Part shown: piece after piece, positions 16,574 to 26,033 of the stretch
Numbering within the stretch: position 1 is the stretch's first letter
Layout of the letters: each line of letters opens with the position of its first letter
Source of the DNA: Streptomyces sp. NBC_01233
GTDB lineage: Bacteria; Actinomycetota; Actinomycetes; Streptomycetales; Streptomycetaceae
Assembly (NCBI RefSeq): GCF_035989305.1
Contig: NZ_CP108515.1
Coordinates: forward strand, 6,545 to 70,544
DNA length: 64,000 nt
Direction: 5' to 3'
Translations under genes and position numbers: made by a program
Notes under the pieces: model-generated
Told to the model about the DNA's origin: nothing
Databases searched by the model: none
Seen by the model: the letters and a program-made list of their open reading frames with translations, nothing else

Positions 16574-17278
16574 TCAGGCTTTCGGCGAAGGTTGAGACCT
16601 ACTGATGAGTGGGCGACTCCTCATGGTCCTCCGTCCAACTGGCCTTCCATGTCTCAACAGCTGCCTGATCCAAGGGGTGAAGCTCAATGGTTTTCGACTC
16701 CCCTCGCCGTCGGACACGTATGCGCGAGCCCGCTCCTGTAGTTCACCAATCATCCGCCAGGTGATGCCGCAAAAGTATCGAAATCGATTCTCCGTTTTCA
16801 CGCCACCCTTGCGCATCGCCTTCTCGACGATCCCGGGTATGGCTTCAACTGGCAGCCCGGCTTCCCGAAATCCATCCAGGCTATTCTTCCAATCCGTAGG
16901 CAGTGCTATTGCGCCATCTTCTCCTGAAGTTGCATGTGTCCATGAGTTCCAAGATTCGAAGAAAGTGCTTCTGAAGGTCTCGCCCACCTCGTGCTGTGCA
17001 GTCATATCTGCGGCCGCCCGCCGCATTGCCTCGGCCCACCTAAGAGCGTCCCGCGAGACGTTCTTAACTATCTCGGAGTCAGCTGTCATGCTGCTCTTGC
17101 CGCTGTTGCAGGGCTCGCAGGCTGCCACGAGATTGTCCGGGGTATCAGAACCTCCGAGCGCCACGGGAACCACATGATCCACACGGAGCGTTACGTCCGG
17201 AGCGGACCCCCCGCAGTAGCGACAGGTGTACCGGTCCCGGCGCAGGACCTCGAAGCGGAGCCGATTCGAAACAGCCAC
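16574..17278 (-). CDS. HNH endonuclease
   Basis: A 234-aa protein, start taken at GTG 17278 because the canonical HNH N-terminus (SNRLRFEVLRRDRYTCRYCG) follows and a GGAGAG lies just upstream. The HNH core is complete: CRYCG, DHVVPVALGGSD, NLVAACEPCNSGKS (residues about 16-65). The remainder includes a helical region and a Trp-rich segment (FESWNSWTH) of unknown role. Longer reading frames upstream lack protein-like composition. Likely a DNA-cutting enzyme of a conflict or phage-derived module together with the next gene. Confidence 0.82.
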   Translation of the reverse strand: MAVSNRLRFEVLRRDRYTCRYCGGSAPDVTLRVDHVVPVALGGSDTPDNLVAACEPCNSGKSSMTADSEIVKNVSRDALRWAEAMRRAAADMTAQHEVGETFRSTFFESWNSWTHATSGEDGAIALPTDWKNSLDGFREAGLPVEAIPGIVEKAMRKGGVKTENRFRYFCGITWRMIGELQERARAYVSDGEGSRKPLSFTPWIRQLLRHGRPVGRRTMRSRPLISRSQPSPKA

Positions 17279-17614
17279 ATCTCTCCAATGCCCCAGCGGT
17301 TGGGATGTGCATAGATGGTCCCAGCCGAGGCACCGGTACGCGGGGGAATCGCAGCACGTCCTGGGTGCAGCCCGTCGCGAGATCGGCAAGGCACCTGCGG
17401 TCAGGAGTCGAGTAGCCCCGGTTCGCGTCAGGGCGGCACAGCGGCATGCGATGGCCGACGGCACGGTCCGTAAGACTTTTCGCGTGGCAGCCTGGACCGC
17501 GCCGTGCGCGGGTTGCCGCCGCGGGTCACCGGGGTGGGTGGTCCATGACGTCTGCGCCGGCATGGCCGCATAGGTCACAGTCGGTCCGCTTGGCCATGCC
17601 GCTTCCTCGTCTGC
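17279..17614. other. Intergenic stretch with no supported gene
   Basis: About 335 bases between the HNH start and the left end of the insertion sequence. Frames are open on both strands but have no start signals or recognisable motifs; I see only the probable HNH promoter region. Confidence 0.4.
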
Positions 17615-17693
17615 GGGGCAGGGCATCGGCACGAAGGTGACTTGAGGGTGTTCACCCCAACTTGCCTTGCTGGGAGGGTTCGTGACGAAATGT

Positions 17694-17763
17694 GGCAGGC
17701 ACGGTCACCGGCGATCATGTGAGTGTCTACGTCCCATGATCCTGCTGGAAGACCGTGCCTGCC
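17694..17763. repeat. 13-bp inverted repeat around the transposase start
   Basis: GGCAGGCACGGTC at 17694-17706 and its exact complement at 17751-17763, the second arm covering the GTG start codon at 17755. The stem would hide the start in long transcripts, a typical way for an IS to limit read-through expression; that role is inferred. Confidence 0.6.
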
Positions 17764-18942
17764 GTTGCCGAATCATCCCTCATGCCCGCCTCGCTTGACC
17801 AACTCGCCACCGCATCGTCTCTGTCGGTTGAGGAGTGCCCGGGCCTGTTGACCTGCCTTGCGACGGTGACGGACCCCCGTGACCCACGGGGCCGGCTTCA
17901 CCCCCTGGTCGGCGTGCTCGCCATCTGCGCCGCTGCGGTCCTGACCGGCGCGACCTCTCTGCTGGCGATCAGTGAGTGGGCGGCTGACGCCTCGCAGTCG
18001 GTCCTGGCCCGGCTCGGTGCCAGCTGCGACCCCTTCACCGGCCAACACCACGCCCCTGGTGAGGCCACCATCCGCCGGGTACTCGCCCAGGTCGACGGTG
18101 ACGTACTCGACCGAGCCGTCGGCAGCTGGCTGTCCGCCCGATGCCCGCAACCCAGCGAGCGGTTGCTGCGGGCGATCGCGGTGGACGGCAAATCCCTGCG
18201 CGGCGCCGCCCGCGCGCACGACCTGAAGATCCACCTGCTGGCGGCCGTCGACCACGCCACTTCCGCCGTCCTGGGCCAGGTCGACGTTGAGACAAAGACG
18301 AATGAAATCACCTGCTTCCAGCCACTACTGGATGCCATCGACCTGACCGGAGCGGTCGTGACCAGCGACGCGATGCATACCCAACGCGAGCACGCCGAGT
18401 ACCTGGGAGGCCGGGGCGCCCACTACATCGTCATCGTCAAGGGAAACCAGAAGAAGCTCCGCAAGCAGATGAAGTCCCTTCCCTGGAAGCAGATCCCACT
18501 CCAGAACCGCACCGTCGGGACCGGCCACGGCCGCAGCGAGATCCGCCGGATCAAGGTCTGCACTGTCGCCGGCCTGCTCTTCCCCGGCGCCGCCCAGGCC
18601 ATCGAACTCAAGCGGCGCCGAGTCAACCGCAAGACCGGCAAGGTCAGCACCAAGACCGTGTACGCGGTCACCAGCCTGACCGCCGAGCAGGCCAATCCGG
18701 CCCAGCTCGCGTCCTTGATCCGCGGCCACTGGTCGGTAGAGGCGCTCCATCACGTGAGGGACACGACCTTTGCCGAGGACGCCTCACAGCTGCGGACCGG
18801 CAACGCGCCCCGCGCCATGGCCACCTGGCGCAACCTCGCCATCGGAGCCCTTCGCCTGGCCGGTCTCCGCAGCATCGCCACAGCTCTCAGAGGAAACGCC
18901 CGCGACGCCACCCGGCCCCTGCGAATCCTGGCCATTCCGTGA
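17755..18942 (+). CDS. ISAs1-family DDE transposase
   Basis: A 395-aa protein with the family's usual length. An N-terminal DDE_Tnp_1-associated segment ([20 protein letters not shown]) precedes the catalytic domain: first Asp in [11 protein letters not shown], second in [10 protein letters not shown], Glu in [16 protein letters not shown]. The C-terminal [19 protein letters not shown] motif is also typical. It appears full length and potentially active. Confidence 0.92.
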   Translation: MPAVAESSLMPASLDQLATASSLSVEECPGLLTCLATVTDPRDPRGRLHPLVGVLAICAAAVLTGATSLLAISEWAADASQSVLARLGASCDPFTGQHHAPGEATIRRVLAQVDGDVLDRAVGSWLSARCPQPSERLLRAIAVDGKSLRGAARAHDLKIHLLAAVDHATSAVLGQVDVETKTNEITCFQPLLDAIDLTGAVVTSDAMHTQREHAEYLGGRGAHYIVIVKGNQKKLRKQMKSLPWKQIPLQNRTVGTGHGRSEIRRIKVCTVAGLLFPGAAQAIELKRRRVNRKTGKVSTKTVYAVTSLTAEQANPAQLASLIRGHWSVEALHHVRDTTFAEDASQLRTGNAPRAMATWRNLAIGALRLAGLRSIATALRGNARDATRPLRILAIP

Positions 18943-18964
18943 TCAAAAAACGGTCATACCTGCT

Positions 18965-20374
18965 TCATGCCGGAGCCCTGCCCCTGACTGGGGTACCCCC
19001 GTCGCCGACCGCTACATTAAGGGGGTTCCAATATTCATGGGCGTCGATACTGATGCAATGCTGTGTCGCCGCAGGGGTGGCCTCCAAGGGCACCTTCCAC
19101 AAGGCGTCATGCGCATATTCCGATGACGAGTAAGCGTTCAGATCTATCCCCAGGCGATAGGGATTTTCGATTCCCGGATCGTCGTACACCCAGTCGCAGT
19201 GATCGACCCACCCCTCTTTCGCGTCGGGGCCTGCGGACCCGTTGGCAGCTCCCCCGAAAATAAACTTCACTTGATCATTCGTAAGTAGGTTGCACGGGCT
19301 GGTGGGGGGCCTGACCCGGGCGTCGGGGACGCGCTTCTGCGGACGGAGCAGCCATGATATTCCAGCCGTTATGACGAGCATGACGATAATTAACGTAATT
19401 ACGACTGCAATCTCCAGGCGGGAGCCCCAGAACCGCGACGGGGTCGATTCCAGGGAATTGGTGGACACTGTCTCCTCGATCGGCGACGAGCACACCGTTT
19501 CAGCCGTGGACAGTCCCGCCTGCCCAGGCTCCAAGCCAGCCAGCTCTGCCGACTCGGCCGACGCGTCTGGCGTCAGCGCGATGCCCACCTGCAGCAGGGA
19601 TTCTGTCTTTATTTGAACGTCTATAGGGTCGCCGGGTATCGGCGTCGTCCAGCGGTTACGGGTCAGCGCGATGTTGTGTCCGCTGTTGCGGGCTCGCTGC
19701 TGCGGCACAGGGCGCCCTTTCGCGACCAGTTCCCTGCGCACATGCTGGAACAGTGCGCCCATTTCCAGTGGGTCTGGTGCATCGGGCACTCCTTCGGCCA
19801 GCGCCCTCAGCAGTTCGCCCGAGAAGGCTGTGAATTCCTCGCCCTCTGGGGACCAGGCCAGCTTGGTCTCGGACGAAGCAGTCATCACGTACGTGCCCTC
19901 GGCGCCAGCTCGATCCGCCACTTCGGCTGATGTGGCCATGTGGCCCTGCAGCGCCATTCCGCTGTAGCAGCAGTCCAATATGACCACGCGGCTAGGAGCC
20001 GTGCATGTGTCGACCAGTTCATGGCGGAGCAGGCTGTAGGGAATGCTCCGATACAGCCGCTCGTTGTCGGACTCAGGCAGAGCAAGCAGCAGATCGGCGT
20101 CGGGAGACAAGAGTCCGTGGCCTGCGAAGTACACCACAAGACAGTCCGACGCTTGAGCCGCCGCATCGTGAACCGCGTTCAGTACGGCGTCAACGGAGGA
20201 AGGATTGTTCAGCACCACACAACGCTCCGGGTCCAGACCCCAGAGGCCAGGCTCCATCAGCAAGGTGGCGAGCTCGCGGACGTTATTTCCCACAGCAGGA
20301 AGGTCTGCCAGGTGACGATAGCGGTCGCACCCGATTAAGACCGCACGAGACCTCGCAGGATCGGGAAGGGTCAT
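18965..20374 (-). CDS. Caspase-family protein, 3' end truncated by IS
   Basis: A 469-aa protein from ATG 20374. The N-terminal caspase (C14-like) domain has both catalytic positions: His86 in VVYFAGHGLL and Cys136 in VILDCCYSG. After about residue 300 come a linker, one strong membrane segment (VVITLIIVMLVITAGISWLL) and a C-terminal domain beginning CNLLTNDQVKFIFGG with DHCDWVY, resembling DUF3558-type extracytoplasmic domains. The last residues (GRAPA, then TGA) are encoded by the IS right inverted repeat, so the C-terminal domain is cut short. ATGA overlap with the upstream EACC1 gene. Confidence 0.87.
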   Translation of the reverse strand: MTLPDPARSRAVLIGCDRYRHLADLPAVGNNVRELATLLMEPGLWGLDPERCVVLNNPSSVDAVLNAVHDAAAQASDCLVVYFAGHGLLSPDADLLLALPESDNERLYRSIPYSLLRHELVDTCTAPSRVVILDCCYSGMALQGHMATSAEVADRAGAEGTYVMTASSETKLAWSPEGEEFTAFSGELLRALAEGVPDAPDPLEMGALFQHVRRELVAKGRPVPQQRARNSGHNIALTRNRWTTPIPGDPIDVQIKTESLLQVGIALTPDASAESAELAGLEPGQAGLSTAETVCSSPIEETVSTNSLESTPSRFWGSRLEIAVVITLIIVMLVITAGISWLLRPQKRVPDARVRPPTSPCNLLTNDQVKFIFGGAANGSAGPDAKEGWVDHCDWVYDDPGIENPYRLGIDLNAYSSSEYAHDALWKVPLEATPAATQHCISIDAHEYWNPLNVAVGDGGTPVRGRAPA

Positions 20375-20718
20375 TGATCGCTCTCGGGCTGCAAGAGGTC
20401 TACGATCCGCCGAATCGCTTCCTCCGAACCGTCCGTCACCGTGACCGACAGCTCGCCGACCGTGATCGTGACAGGCGCTGTCGCTCTGCGCCCTTGCCGC
20501 CAAGCGGCGTAAGCAACGGCGAAGTTGGCCATGGCGACAGCCTGGCCTATGACCAGTTCGATGATCTCGACGGCGTTCATGGAGCCGTTGGTCTGCGACG
20601 GTGGCAGCAGCCGCACCTCGGCATCGCGGCGCAGTTGGTCGTCTTGGCGCAGCCAGCGATACAGATCAGTGACCGCTATGCCGCTATCGCCCGATTCGAT
20701 GCTGACCTGAACCCGCAT
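20371..20718 (-). CDS. Effector-associated constant component EACC1
   Basis: About 115 aa from ATG 20718 (GTG 20721 possible). It matches the EACC1 pattern: an initial strand, then DLYRWLRQDDQLRRDAEV, LLPPSQTNGSMNAVEIIELV, a hydrophobic helix, and a C-terminal strand pair (VTITVGELSVTVTDGSEE). EACC1 proteins accompany effectors such as caspases in actinobacterial NTP-dependent conflict systems and are thought to link sensor and effector. Here it is translationally coupled to the caspase. Confidence 0.75.
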   Translation of the reverse strand: MRVQVSIESGDSGIAVTDLYRWLRQDDQLRRDAEVRLLPPSQTNGSMNAVEIIELVIGQAVAMANFAVAYAAWRQGRRATAPVTITVGELSVTVTDGSEEAIRRIVDLLQPESDQ

Positions 20719-20832
20719 CACACCCCCATATTTCGATGATGCCCATAAGATATAGGCGCACGATCAATCCAAGGCTCGTCTTCTGATGCCGCCAGCAAAT
20801 TCGACGGTGCCCGAGGCGTTCACGCAGCGGCG

Positions 20833-21126
20833 CTACTGGTTCTCGGGCTGCTGCGAGAGCTTGAACAGGGTGTCGGCGAGCGCCTTCTCGGCGGCTTCCT
20901 GTGCCTCGGCCTGCTTGCGCAGGGCCTCCATCAGCTCTTCCGGGGTCTGTGCGCTCATCGTCTTCTTCTTCGTCGGTGAGGTCGGTCCGGTATCCGGAAC
21001 GGTCTGGTCAGCGGCTGCGGTTGTCAGCCAGGTGGTGACCACGGCGGCGCCGACGCCGATGATGCGGTGGAGCGCGGCGTCCAGCACCGCCGTCTGGATC
21101 TGTCGCCTGTCACTCCGCACGGACAT
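20833..21126 (-). CDS. Small protein with hydrophobic and coiled-coil segments
   Basis: A 97-aa protein: a hydrophobic stretch (IIGVGAAVVTTWLTTAAA), a Lys-rich spacer and a C-terminal heptad segment (ELMEALRKQAEAQEAAEKAL). It follows the 312-aa coiled-coil gene by 12 bases, so it is likely the last gene of that operon. Family unknown. Confidence 0.5.
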   Translation of the reverse strand: MSVRSDRRQIQTAVLDAALHRIIGVGAAVVTTWLTTAAADQTVPDTGPTSPTKKKTMSAQTPEELMEALRKQAEAQEAAEKALADTLFKLSQQPENQ

Positions 21127-21138
21127 TCCGACCCTTCG

Positions 21139-22077
21139 CTACCAGTACCGCAGGTCCTGGGCCAGCTGCTTGTACCACTCCGCACGCCGCCCCGTACGCC
21201 CGGCCGGCTTGTTCCCGAGAGCCACCACGGAGTCCGTGATGCCGTAGGTCAGCCGGTACAGCAGCACCCCGGTCGCCGCCTCCACCCACTTCTGGGTCCT
21301 GGCCGCCGGCGGAACCGATCCGAGGACCGTCGCGAACCACACCGGCGGCAGAGCCCGCGCGCTGAACGCGTCACTCAGCCGGCTGCGCAGCGCCAGCATC
21401 AGCTTCTGCTCGGCCTTCTCCCCCGCCGCGATCACGCCCTGCTTCTCCGCACGGACCCTCGCATCGGCGGCTAGGGCCCGCTTCGCCTCCGCCGCCGGAT
21501 CGGCCTGCCGGTCCAGGTCCTGGCTCAACCGCCGCTCCTGCCCCAGAGCCTGCCCGAGCTCCGTCACCGCTGCCGCACGCTCGCGGGCAGTACCGGTACC
21601 GACCAGCCTTCCTACCGCGTCGATCACCTCCGCACGATGCTCCTGATGCTGAACGATCGAAGCCCCGAATCTCTGCACCCGCTGGCGATACGCCGACTGC
21701 TCGTACTCACTGAGCAGAGCAGCGCGGGCCTCCCAGCCGAGGCTGACCGCCCGGGCCAGCTTCCGCTGCTCAGCGGAGAACGAATCCAGATCAGCGCGCT
21801 GAGCCCCGCCCGCGGCCAGCAGCTGTCCCTCCAGGAGCCGTACCTGGCCGACCAGCCGCTTCACCGCCCGATCGGTTTCCCCGACGTGGTCCTGCAGCTC
21901 GGTTTCGAGTTCCTCGAGCTTGGTCTCCGCGCTGCTGACATCGCTGCGGATGTCACGGAGCTCGTAGCCGAGATCCTCGGTATCGCCGAACTTCCCGCTG
22001 AGGCTGCTCAGGTCGCTATCCAGGGAGTCGATCCTGTGGTCCAGGTCCCGGATCTGGTGGTCGTATTCGCCGGTCAC
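21139..22077 (-). CDS. Long coiled-coil protein
   Basis: A 312-aa protein from GTG 22077, which overlaps the upstream stop (GTGA). Residues 1-110 are almost continuous heptads (HRIDSLDSDLSSLSGKFGD, LVGQVRLLEGQLLAAGG), with a second coiled-coil block near 165-200. The C-terminal 70 residues contain aromatic and small residues (LPPVWFATVLGSVPP) and may contact membrane or another protein. Coupled to a membrane protein upstream, so a membrane-tethered filament or scaffold is plausible. Not recognised. Confidence 0.68.
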   Translation of the reverse strand: MTGEYDHQIRDLDHRIDSLDSDLSSLSGKFGDTEDLGYELRDIRSDVSSAETKLEELETELQDHVGETDRAVKRLVGQVRLLEGQLLAAGGAQRADLDSFSAEQRKLARAVSLGWEARAALLSEYEQSAYRQRVQRFGASIVQHQEHRAEVIDAVGRLVGTGTARERAAAVTELGQALGQERRLSQDLDRQADPAAEAKRALAADARVRAEKQGVIAAGEKAEQKLMLALRSRLSDAFSARALPPVWFATVLGSVPPAARTQKWVEAATGVLLYRLTYGITDSVVALGNKPAGRTGRRAEWYKQLAQDLRYW

Positions 22078-22613
22078 AGGGTCCGTCCCTTGGCTGCCTC
22101 GGTGCCGTCCGATGCCACACCGATCACGAACCAGCCGGCCAGGATGGCGATGATGAACCACGCGGACAGCACGCCCAGACTCGCGAGCGCGACCAGCAGG
22201 CACAGCGCGTGCAGAGCGGCCGCGACCTTGACCTGGGTCGCGTGCCGGGCGGCGGTGACCTTGATCGCGCAGCCTCCCAGGGTGGCCAGCAGATGCGGAA
22301 CAAGGACCACCAGCCACCACGCCGTGTCCCCCAGGAGGAACACAGCCGCGATCAAGACGGCGGACACCGCCGCCTCCGCGCGCCACGACCACCGCACGAA
22401 CCGCTCGCTACGCTCGCGTTTCGGCTCGGCAAGCCGGGCCGGCAACTGGTTCTCGAAGTCGATGAGCCGAGCGGCCTCCGCCACCAGCTGCTCGTACTCC
22501 GCATCGAACTCGAGGTCGTCCTGGTCCAGCCGGACCACCCGCGCGTGCCGCTCGCTGAGCGTCCGACGCAAGGCCTGATGTTCTTGGTTCAGCTCGCGCT
22601 CCGTATTGCCCAC
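22074..22613 (-). CDS. Membrane protein with N-terminal helical domain
   Basis: About 179 aa from GTG 22613 (start uncertain; the frame extends to a TTG at 22667). A soluble acidic helical region (LDQDDLEFDAEYEQLVAEAA) is followed by at least three or four hydrophobic segments (AVSAVLIAAVFLLGD, WWLVVLVPHLLATLGG, LHALCLLVALASLGVLS, FIIAILAGWFVIGVAS). First gene of a three-gene operon with two coiled-coil proteins. Function unknown. Confidence 0.63.
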   Translation of the reverse strand: MGNTERELNQEHQALRRTLSERHARVVRLDQDDLEFDAEYEQLVAEAARLIDFENQLPARLAEPKRERSERFVRWSWRAEAAVSAVLIAAVFLLGDTAWWLVVLVPHLLATLGGCAIKVTAARHATQVKVAAALHALCLLVALASLGVLSAWFIIAILAGWFVIGVASDGTEAAKGRTL

Positions 22614-22679
22614 AGCTCCCTCACCCGCGCTGCCCAGCCCGTCCACCACCGTGATCGGAGGTCTCAAATCGGACCGAAA

Positions 22680-23326
22680 TTACCGGCCACCGTCACACCC
22701 CGCTGGATCTTCCTGAACAGTGGCCGGATCCGGCCGATCACTGTCCACGAATACGCGTGGGCACCGGACCAGCACTGTTGCGCGAAGGGCTACGCGTCAG
22801 CCCGACCACGCGTAGTCCCCTCGAACGCGCCGAGGCGATAGAGCGGGCAGTCGGCCTCCGGCGGCCGCGGCGAAGATGCGTGGCCCGAACAAGCAGGCAG
22901 CCCCGGTCACCCAGCAAGCGCCCGCGCGATGAGCCGGCCGTCAACTGCGGTTGCCTGCTTCCGCTCATCCGCGCGATGGCGCTGCGCCGAACCGGTGACG
23001 TAGGACCCACGGCCGTCACCATCGTCGCCGTCCTGCAGGAGAGCAGCACAAGCCGTGAGGCATCCCCGGCGGAGCAGGACCTCCTGAACGCCGTGGCCCA
23101 GCACTTGGATGAATGGGACAAGAATCCGCACGGTGTAGAGGCCCGGAAGTACGGGACAGGCCCGGGGTATCGCAGCCAGGTCCTCAAGACGACGGACCGG
23201 CCGACCGTGCTCTCAGTCCGCGGAGGCCCCTTGATCTCCACCAGGCACCCGCTCGGGCCACCGACCAGGCCAGCGAGGACAGCAACAACTGAGGACCGAG
23301 TGCTGCCGATGAAAGCTGCTCCAGTG
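22680..23326. other. Intergenic region without a confident gene
   Basis: About 650 bases. A plus-strand frame from roughly 22980 to 23365 encodes protein-like pieces (EQDLLNAVAQHLDEWDKNPH, KYGTGPGYRSQVLKTTD), but it lacks a ribosome site and its ends are low-complexity. It may be a gene fragment; I do not call it a CDS. Confidence 0.3.
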
Positions 23327-23351
23327 CTGCCGTTTCCAATGGAAACGGCAG
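23327..23351. terminator. Hairpin terminator of the Uma2 gene
   Basis: Perfect 11-bp stem (CTGCCGTTTCC and its complement) with an AAT loop, 11 bases past the stop of the minus-strand Uma2 gene. Confidence 0.7.
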
Positions 23352-23361
23352 CGGCCTGCCT

Positions 23362-23943
23362 CTAGCCTCGCCGTTTGGGCTGGGTGAGCCCGGCCGGGTC
23401 GATCTCGAAGGGGAACGGCGCCTCGACACGGGTCGTGGCACCGGGGAGGGCGATCGTCTTCTCGACGTACCGGCCTTCGGCGAGCTCGTTGACGATCAGG
23501 CGCGGGGCCGGATCGAACTCGAGTCGCCAGTAGTGCTCGATGCCCGCCTCGGCGTACAGCATGGGCTTGAACTTGCGGTCCATGGTTTTGTTGCCGGGCG
23601 AGACCAGCTCGACGATCAGCTGCACCGCTTCGGCGTCGATGCTGACGCCGTCCTCGGCGGTCGCGCCGGCGTCGGCGACGACGATGTCCGGCACGACCAG
23701 CCCGGACGGCAGGATCACGTTGATTGCCTCCAGCACCTCCACCGGAGCGCCGACGGCCTGGGCCGCCGCGTCGATCGCAACGTGGAGACGGAAGGACGCC
23801 CGCTGGTGACGCAGGCCGGGAGCGGGGGACATCACGAGCGACTCACCAACAAGTTCGTAGCGGTGCGAACGGTCTTCGGCCAGGGCCAGGACCGCGTCGA
23901 CGGTCCAGGGCCCGTGGTGCTGGGCAAGGCTGGCAATGCTCAT
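23362..23943 (-). CDS. Uma2-family (DUF820) endonuclease
   Basis: A 193-aa protein, the usual family length. Conserved features: RYELVGESLVMSPAPGLRHQ near the start, VPDIVVADA (catalytic Asp), VQLIVELVSPGNKTMDRKFK (Glu plus downstream Lys of the PD-(D/E)xK fold), and YAEAGIEHYWRLEFDP. Uma2 genes are common in Streptomyces accessory DNA; the biological role is not settled. Monocistronic, with its own terminator. Confidence 0.83.
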   Translation of the reverse strand: MSIASLAQHHGPWTVDAVLALAEDRSHRYELVGESLVMSPAPGLRHQRASFRLHVAIDAAAQAVGAPVEVLEAINVILPSGLVVPDIVVADAGATAEDGVSIDAEAVQLIVELVSPGNKTMDRKFKPMLYAEAGIEHYWRLEFDPAPRLIVNELAEGRYVEKTIALPGATTRVEAPFPFEIDPAGLTQPKRRG

Positions 23944-24236
23944 GTCCCCTTCACCTCCTCATCGTCTACTTCACCAGTGTGGACCAGGCGCAGGGCTCTC
24001 GTCCGCAGTCCCGTGGGAAGACGTAGGCCAGGGCCGCTTCCTCCCGTGTCACGTTGTCCGCCTCAGCTGCGGGATGACCCGGGTGGTACCGGCACCCTCC
24101 GCGCGGGCCCCGGCGCAGAGCAGCGGGCCCGGGGCCTCGGCCTCCCCATCCGGGGAAGGGCCGGAAAACGCCGTGTCGGTTGAGCCGCTTATGGGGAGAT
24201 ACGAGCGGTCGTAACGGAACGTAGTCAAGGAGTCGC

Positions 24237-25208
24237 GTGAAGTGGACACAGGCGTTCGATGAAGCGATGGGGCAACTGAGGGAGACACGCAAACAGCTGG
24301 AGCGCCTGGACGACCCGACCGTGGGTCTCCCAGCGTTGCACGGCGAACTCTCCCAGGCCCGCATGAAGATCCAGGAACTCGTACAGAACGGCGTCACCGG
24401 TCTACGCGAGGAAAATCGGGAGCTGCGCCGCCGCCAGGACAAGATGATCGCCGACCTCCAGGAGGGCCGGGAGGAAGCACGGGAGGAGATACAGCAGCTA
24501 CGCGCGCTCGCCGACCTCCTTCGCGGCTTCGCCGAAGCCCCGGCTGCCGTCCCGCAGCAGCCAGACCCACGACAGACTGGCGCAGCCGAGGCCAGCCAGA
24601 ACGGCGAGGAGGACACCGCCGAACCGCCCAAGTGGCAGACCGCGCGCGAACGTGAGGACCAGGGGGAGAACATGGAGCAAACCAAGGGCCAGGATCTAAG
24701 GAAGCCGACCGGCAACGAGGTGGCGGAGGACGGTCTGAAAGCCGCCATCGAGGCCGCCTACCGCGGCACGGGCACCAAAAACGCACCTGCGCCCGCCATC
24801 TCCGGGCAGACCTCCGCATCGCAGCCCGAGGACCCGAAGGTCGCACACGGCGTCCTGCTGCTGAAGGCCGCCGGCGTAGCCTCTGCCGAACTCGTCCTGC
24901 ACCGCGACACCTGGGAGTTCCTCTCCGCTCTGGCCGTCGACCACGGCCACTTCCGTACCCCGCCCGCCGTGGAGGACGTCAAAGAGGGCCGCATCCAGGC
25001 CGCCCTCTCGGGACGCTCCCTCATCGCCGTGCTGATCGAACTCTGGAACACCCGGACCACAGCCACCGTCCTGGAAGCCGACTGGGCACTCGCCACCACC
25101 GCCTACAACCGGATTGCCGCCGAACTCGCCGGCGCCACCGGCTCCGGGGAGACCATCCGCATCACCCTGGACGACGGACTCGGACACACCGGTATCGCCG
25201 AGGACTGA
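24237..25208 (+). CDS. Hypothetical protein with N-terminal coiled coil
   Basis: A 323-aa protein from GTG 24237, preceded by AAGGAG. Residues 1-95 form a coiled coil (RETRKQLERLDD, LREENRELRRRQDKMIADLQ), 100-185 are a charged disordered linker, and 190-323 form a compact domain (HGVLLLKAAGVASAELVLHR, AALSGRSLIAVLIELWNTRT). The look is that of an accessory-replicon regulator or partition-like factor, but I do not recognise the family. Confidence 0.68.
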   Translation: MKWTQAFDEAMGQLRETRKQLERLDDPTVGLPALHGELSQARMKIQELVQNGVTGLREENRELRRRQDKMIADLQEGREEAREEIQQLRALADLLRGFAEAPAAVPQQPDPRQTGAAEASQNGEEDTAEPPKWQTAREREDQGENMEQTKGQDLRKPTGNEVAEDGLKAAIEAAYRGTGTKNAPAPAISGQTSASQPEDPKVAHGVLLLKAAGVASAELVLHRDTWEFLSALAVDHGHFRTPPAVEDVKEGRIQAALSGRSLIAVLIELWNTRTTATVLEADWALATTAYNRIAAELAGATGSGETIRITLDDGLGHTGIAED

Positions 25209-25261
25209 CGCCCGGGAGAAGGCCCTCGCTGACGGGCCTTCCAACATCCTCCGGCGCCCGC

Positions 25262-25918
25262 TTGACGTTCGGGAACCTGGCCGAACGGGCGGGCCTCACC
25301 GTGAAACAGGCCGCGGCCCTGGCTACCAACCTGGTTTCCAAGGACGCGGCCCGTCTCCCACCCGAGGTAGGACCCGCCATGTTCGAGGCCCCCGCCCCCG
25401 CCACCGTGGACCGGATGCTGGCCGCCCAGCGGAACGCCGCCGACCAGTTCGGCCTGCGCGCCACCGGCCGCCGGGTGTGGGGGTACCGGGGCCGGACCCT
25501 GTCGTCGGCCGCCGGCCCGCACTGGCTCCGCGTGGTCTGCGCCGCGGCCGGCACCGAGGGCGGCACCCTGTGGAACGGCCCGTCCACCTCCCGCACCCTC
25601 CCCGCGTCGGTGCCGCGCCCCGACCTGTTCCGCATCCGGGACTGGACCACCGAGGGCTACGCCTACCGCGCCGAGCTGTACGGCTTCGCCCCGGACCCGA
25701 TCGTCTCCCCGCGCCCCGTCCTCGATGAGGATCCCGGCCTTCCCGAGGTGTGGTGGAAGGAGATGACGGCGGCCTTGGGCGCCCTTGCTAGCGTCCCGCC
25801 GCCGGCGGCCCGCGAGGCCGTACGGGAGGAGTACCTGCGCCGCGTCATCCCCGAGTTCACCGGCCACCAGGTCGAGGACGTCACCTGGTCCACCGCCCAC
25901 GGCGACCTCTCTCAGCAG
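25262..25918 (+). pseudogene. 3'-truncated phosphotransferase-like gene
   Basis: From a TTG at 25262 the frame reads a coherent protein up to TWSTAHGDLS at about 25918. H-G-D-L is the beginning of the catalytic loop of aminoglycoside-phosphotransferase-like kinases, where H-G-D-L-x-x-x-N is expected. Beyond this point the frame turns into repeat-rich, non-protein-like sequence, so the catalytic end is missing. A cluster of hairpins follows about 115 bases on. The kinase identity is inferred from this one motif plus general layout. Confidence 0.42.
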
Positions 25919-26033
25919 ATGGGTGGGCGCGCCCCCTCCGTGAGGAGCGGGCGCACACAGGACCGGCACCACCACGGCCCTCAGGCCAGTGGTGGGGGGA
26001 TTCGTCCTCTCGTCTCGGTTCTGGTGAACCGCA

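Larger units (their letters stand above)
17615..18984 (+). mobile_element. ISAs1-family insertion sequence
   Basis: About 1.37 kb, bounded by imperfect 22-bp terminal inverted repeats: 17615-17636 (GGGGCAGGGC, then CGGCACGAAG) and the complement at 18963-18984. Contains one transposase gene. No target-site duplication is visible in the flanks, suggesting later deletion on one side. Its right end lies inside the 3' end of the caspase gene. Confidence 0.72.

Noticed and set aside
17279..17632. Extension of the HNH gene to an upstream start near 17632
   Set aside because: The extra residues are Pro/Arg/Cys-rich noise; the family N-terminus begins at GTG 17278.
22757..23365. Plus-strand frame of about 200 codons
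   Set aside because: Only a short middle part looks like protein; ends are low-complexity and no ribosome site is present.
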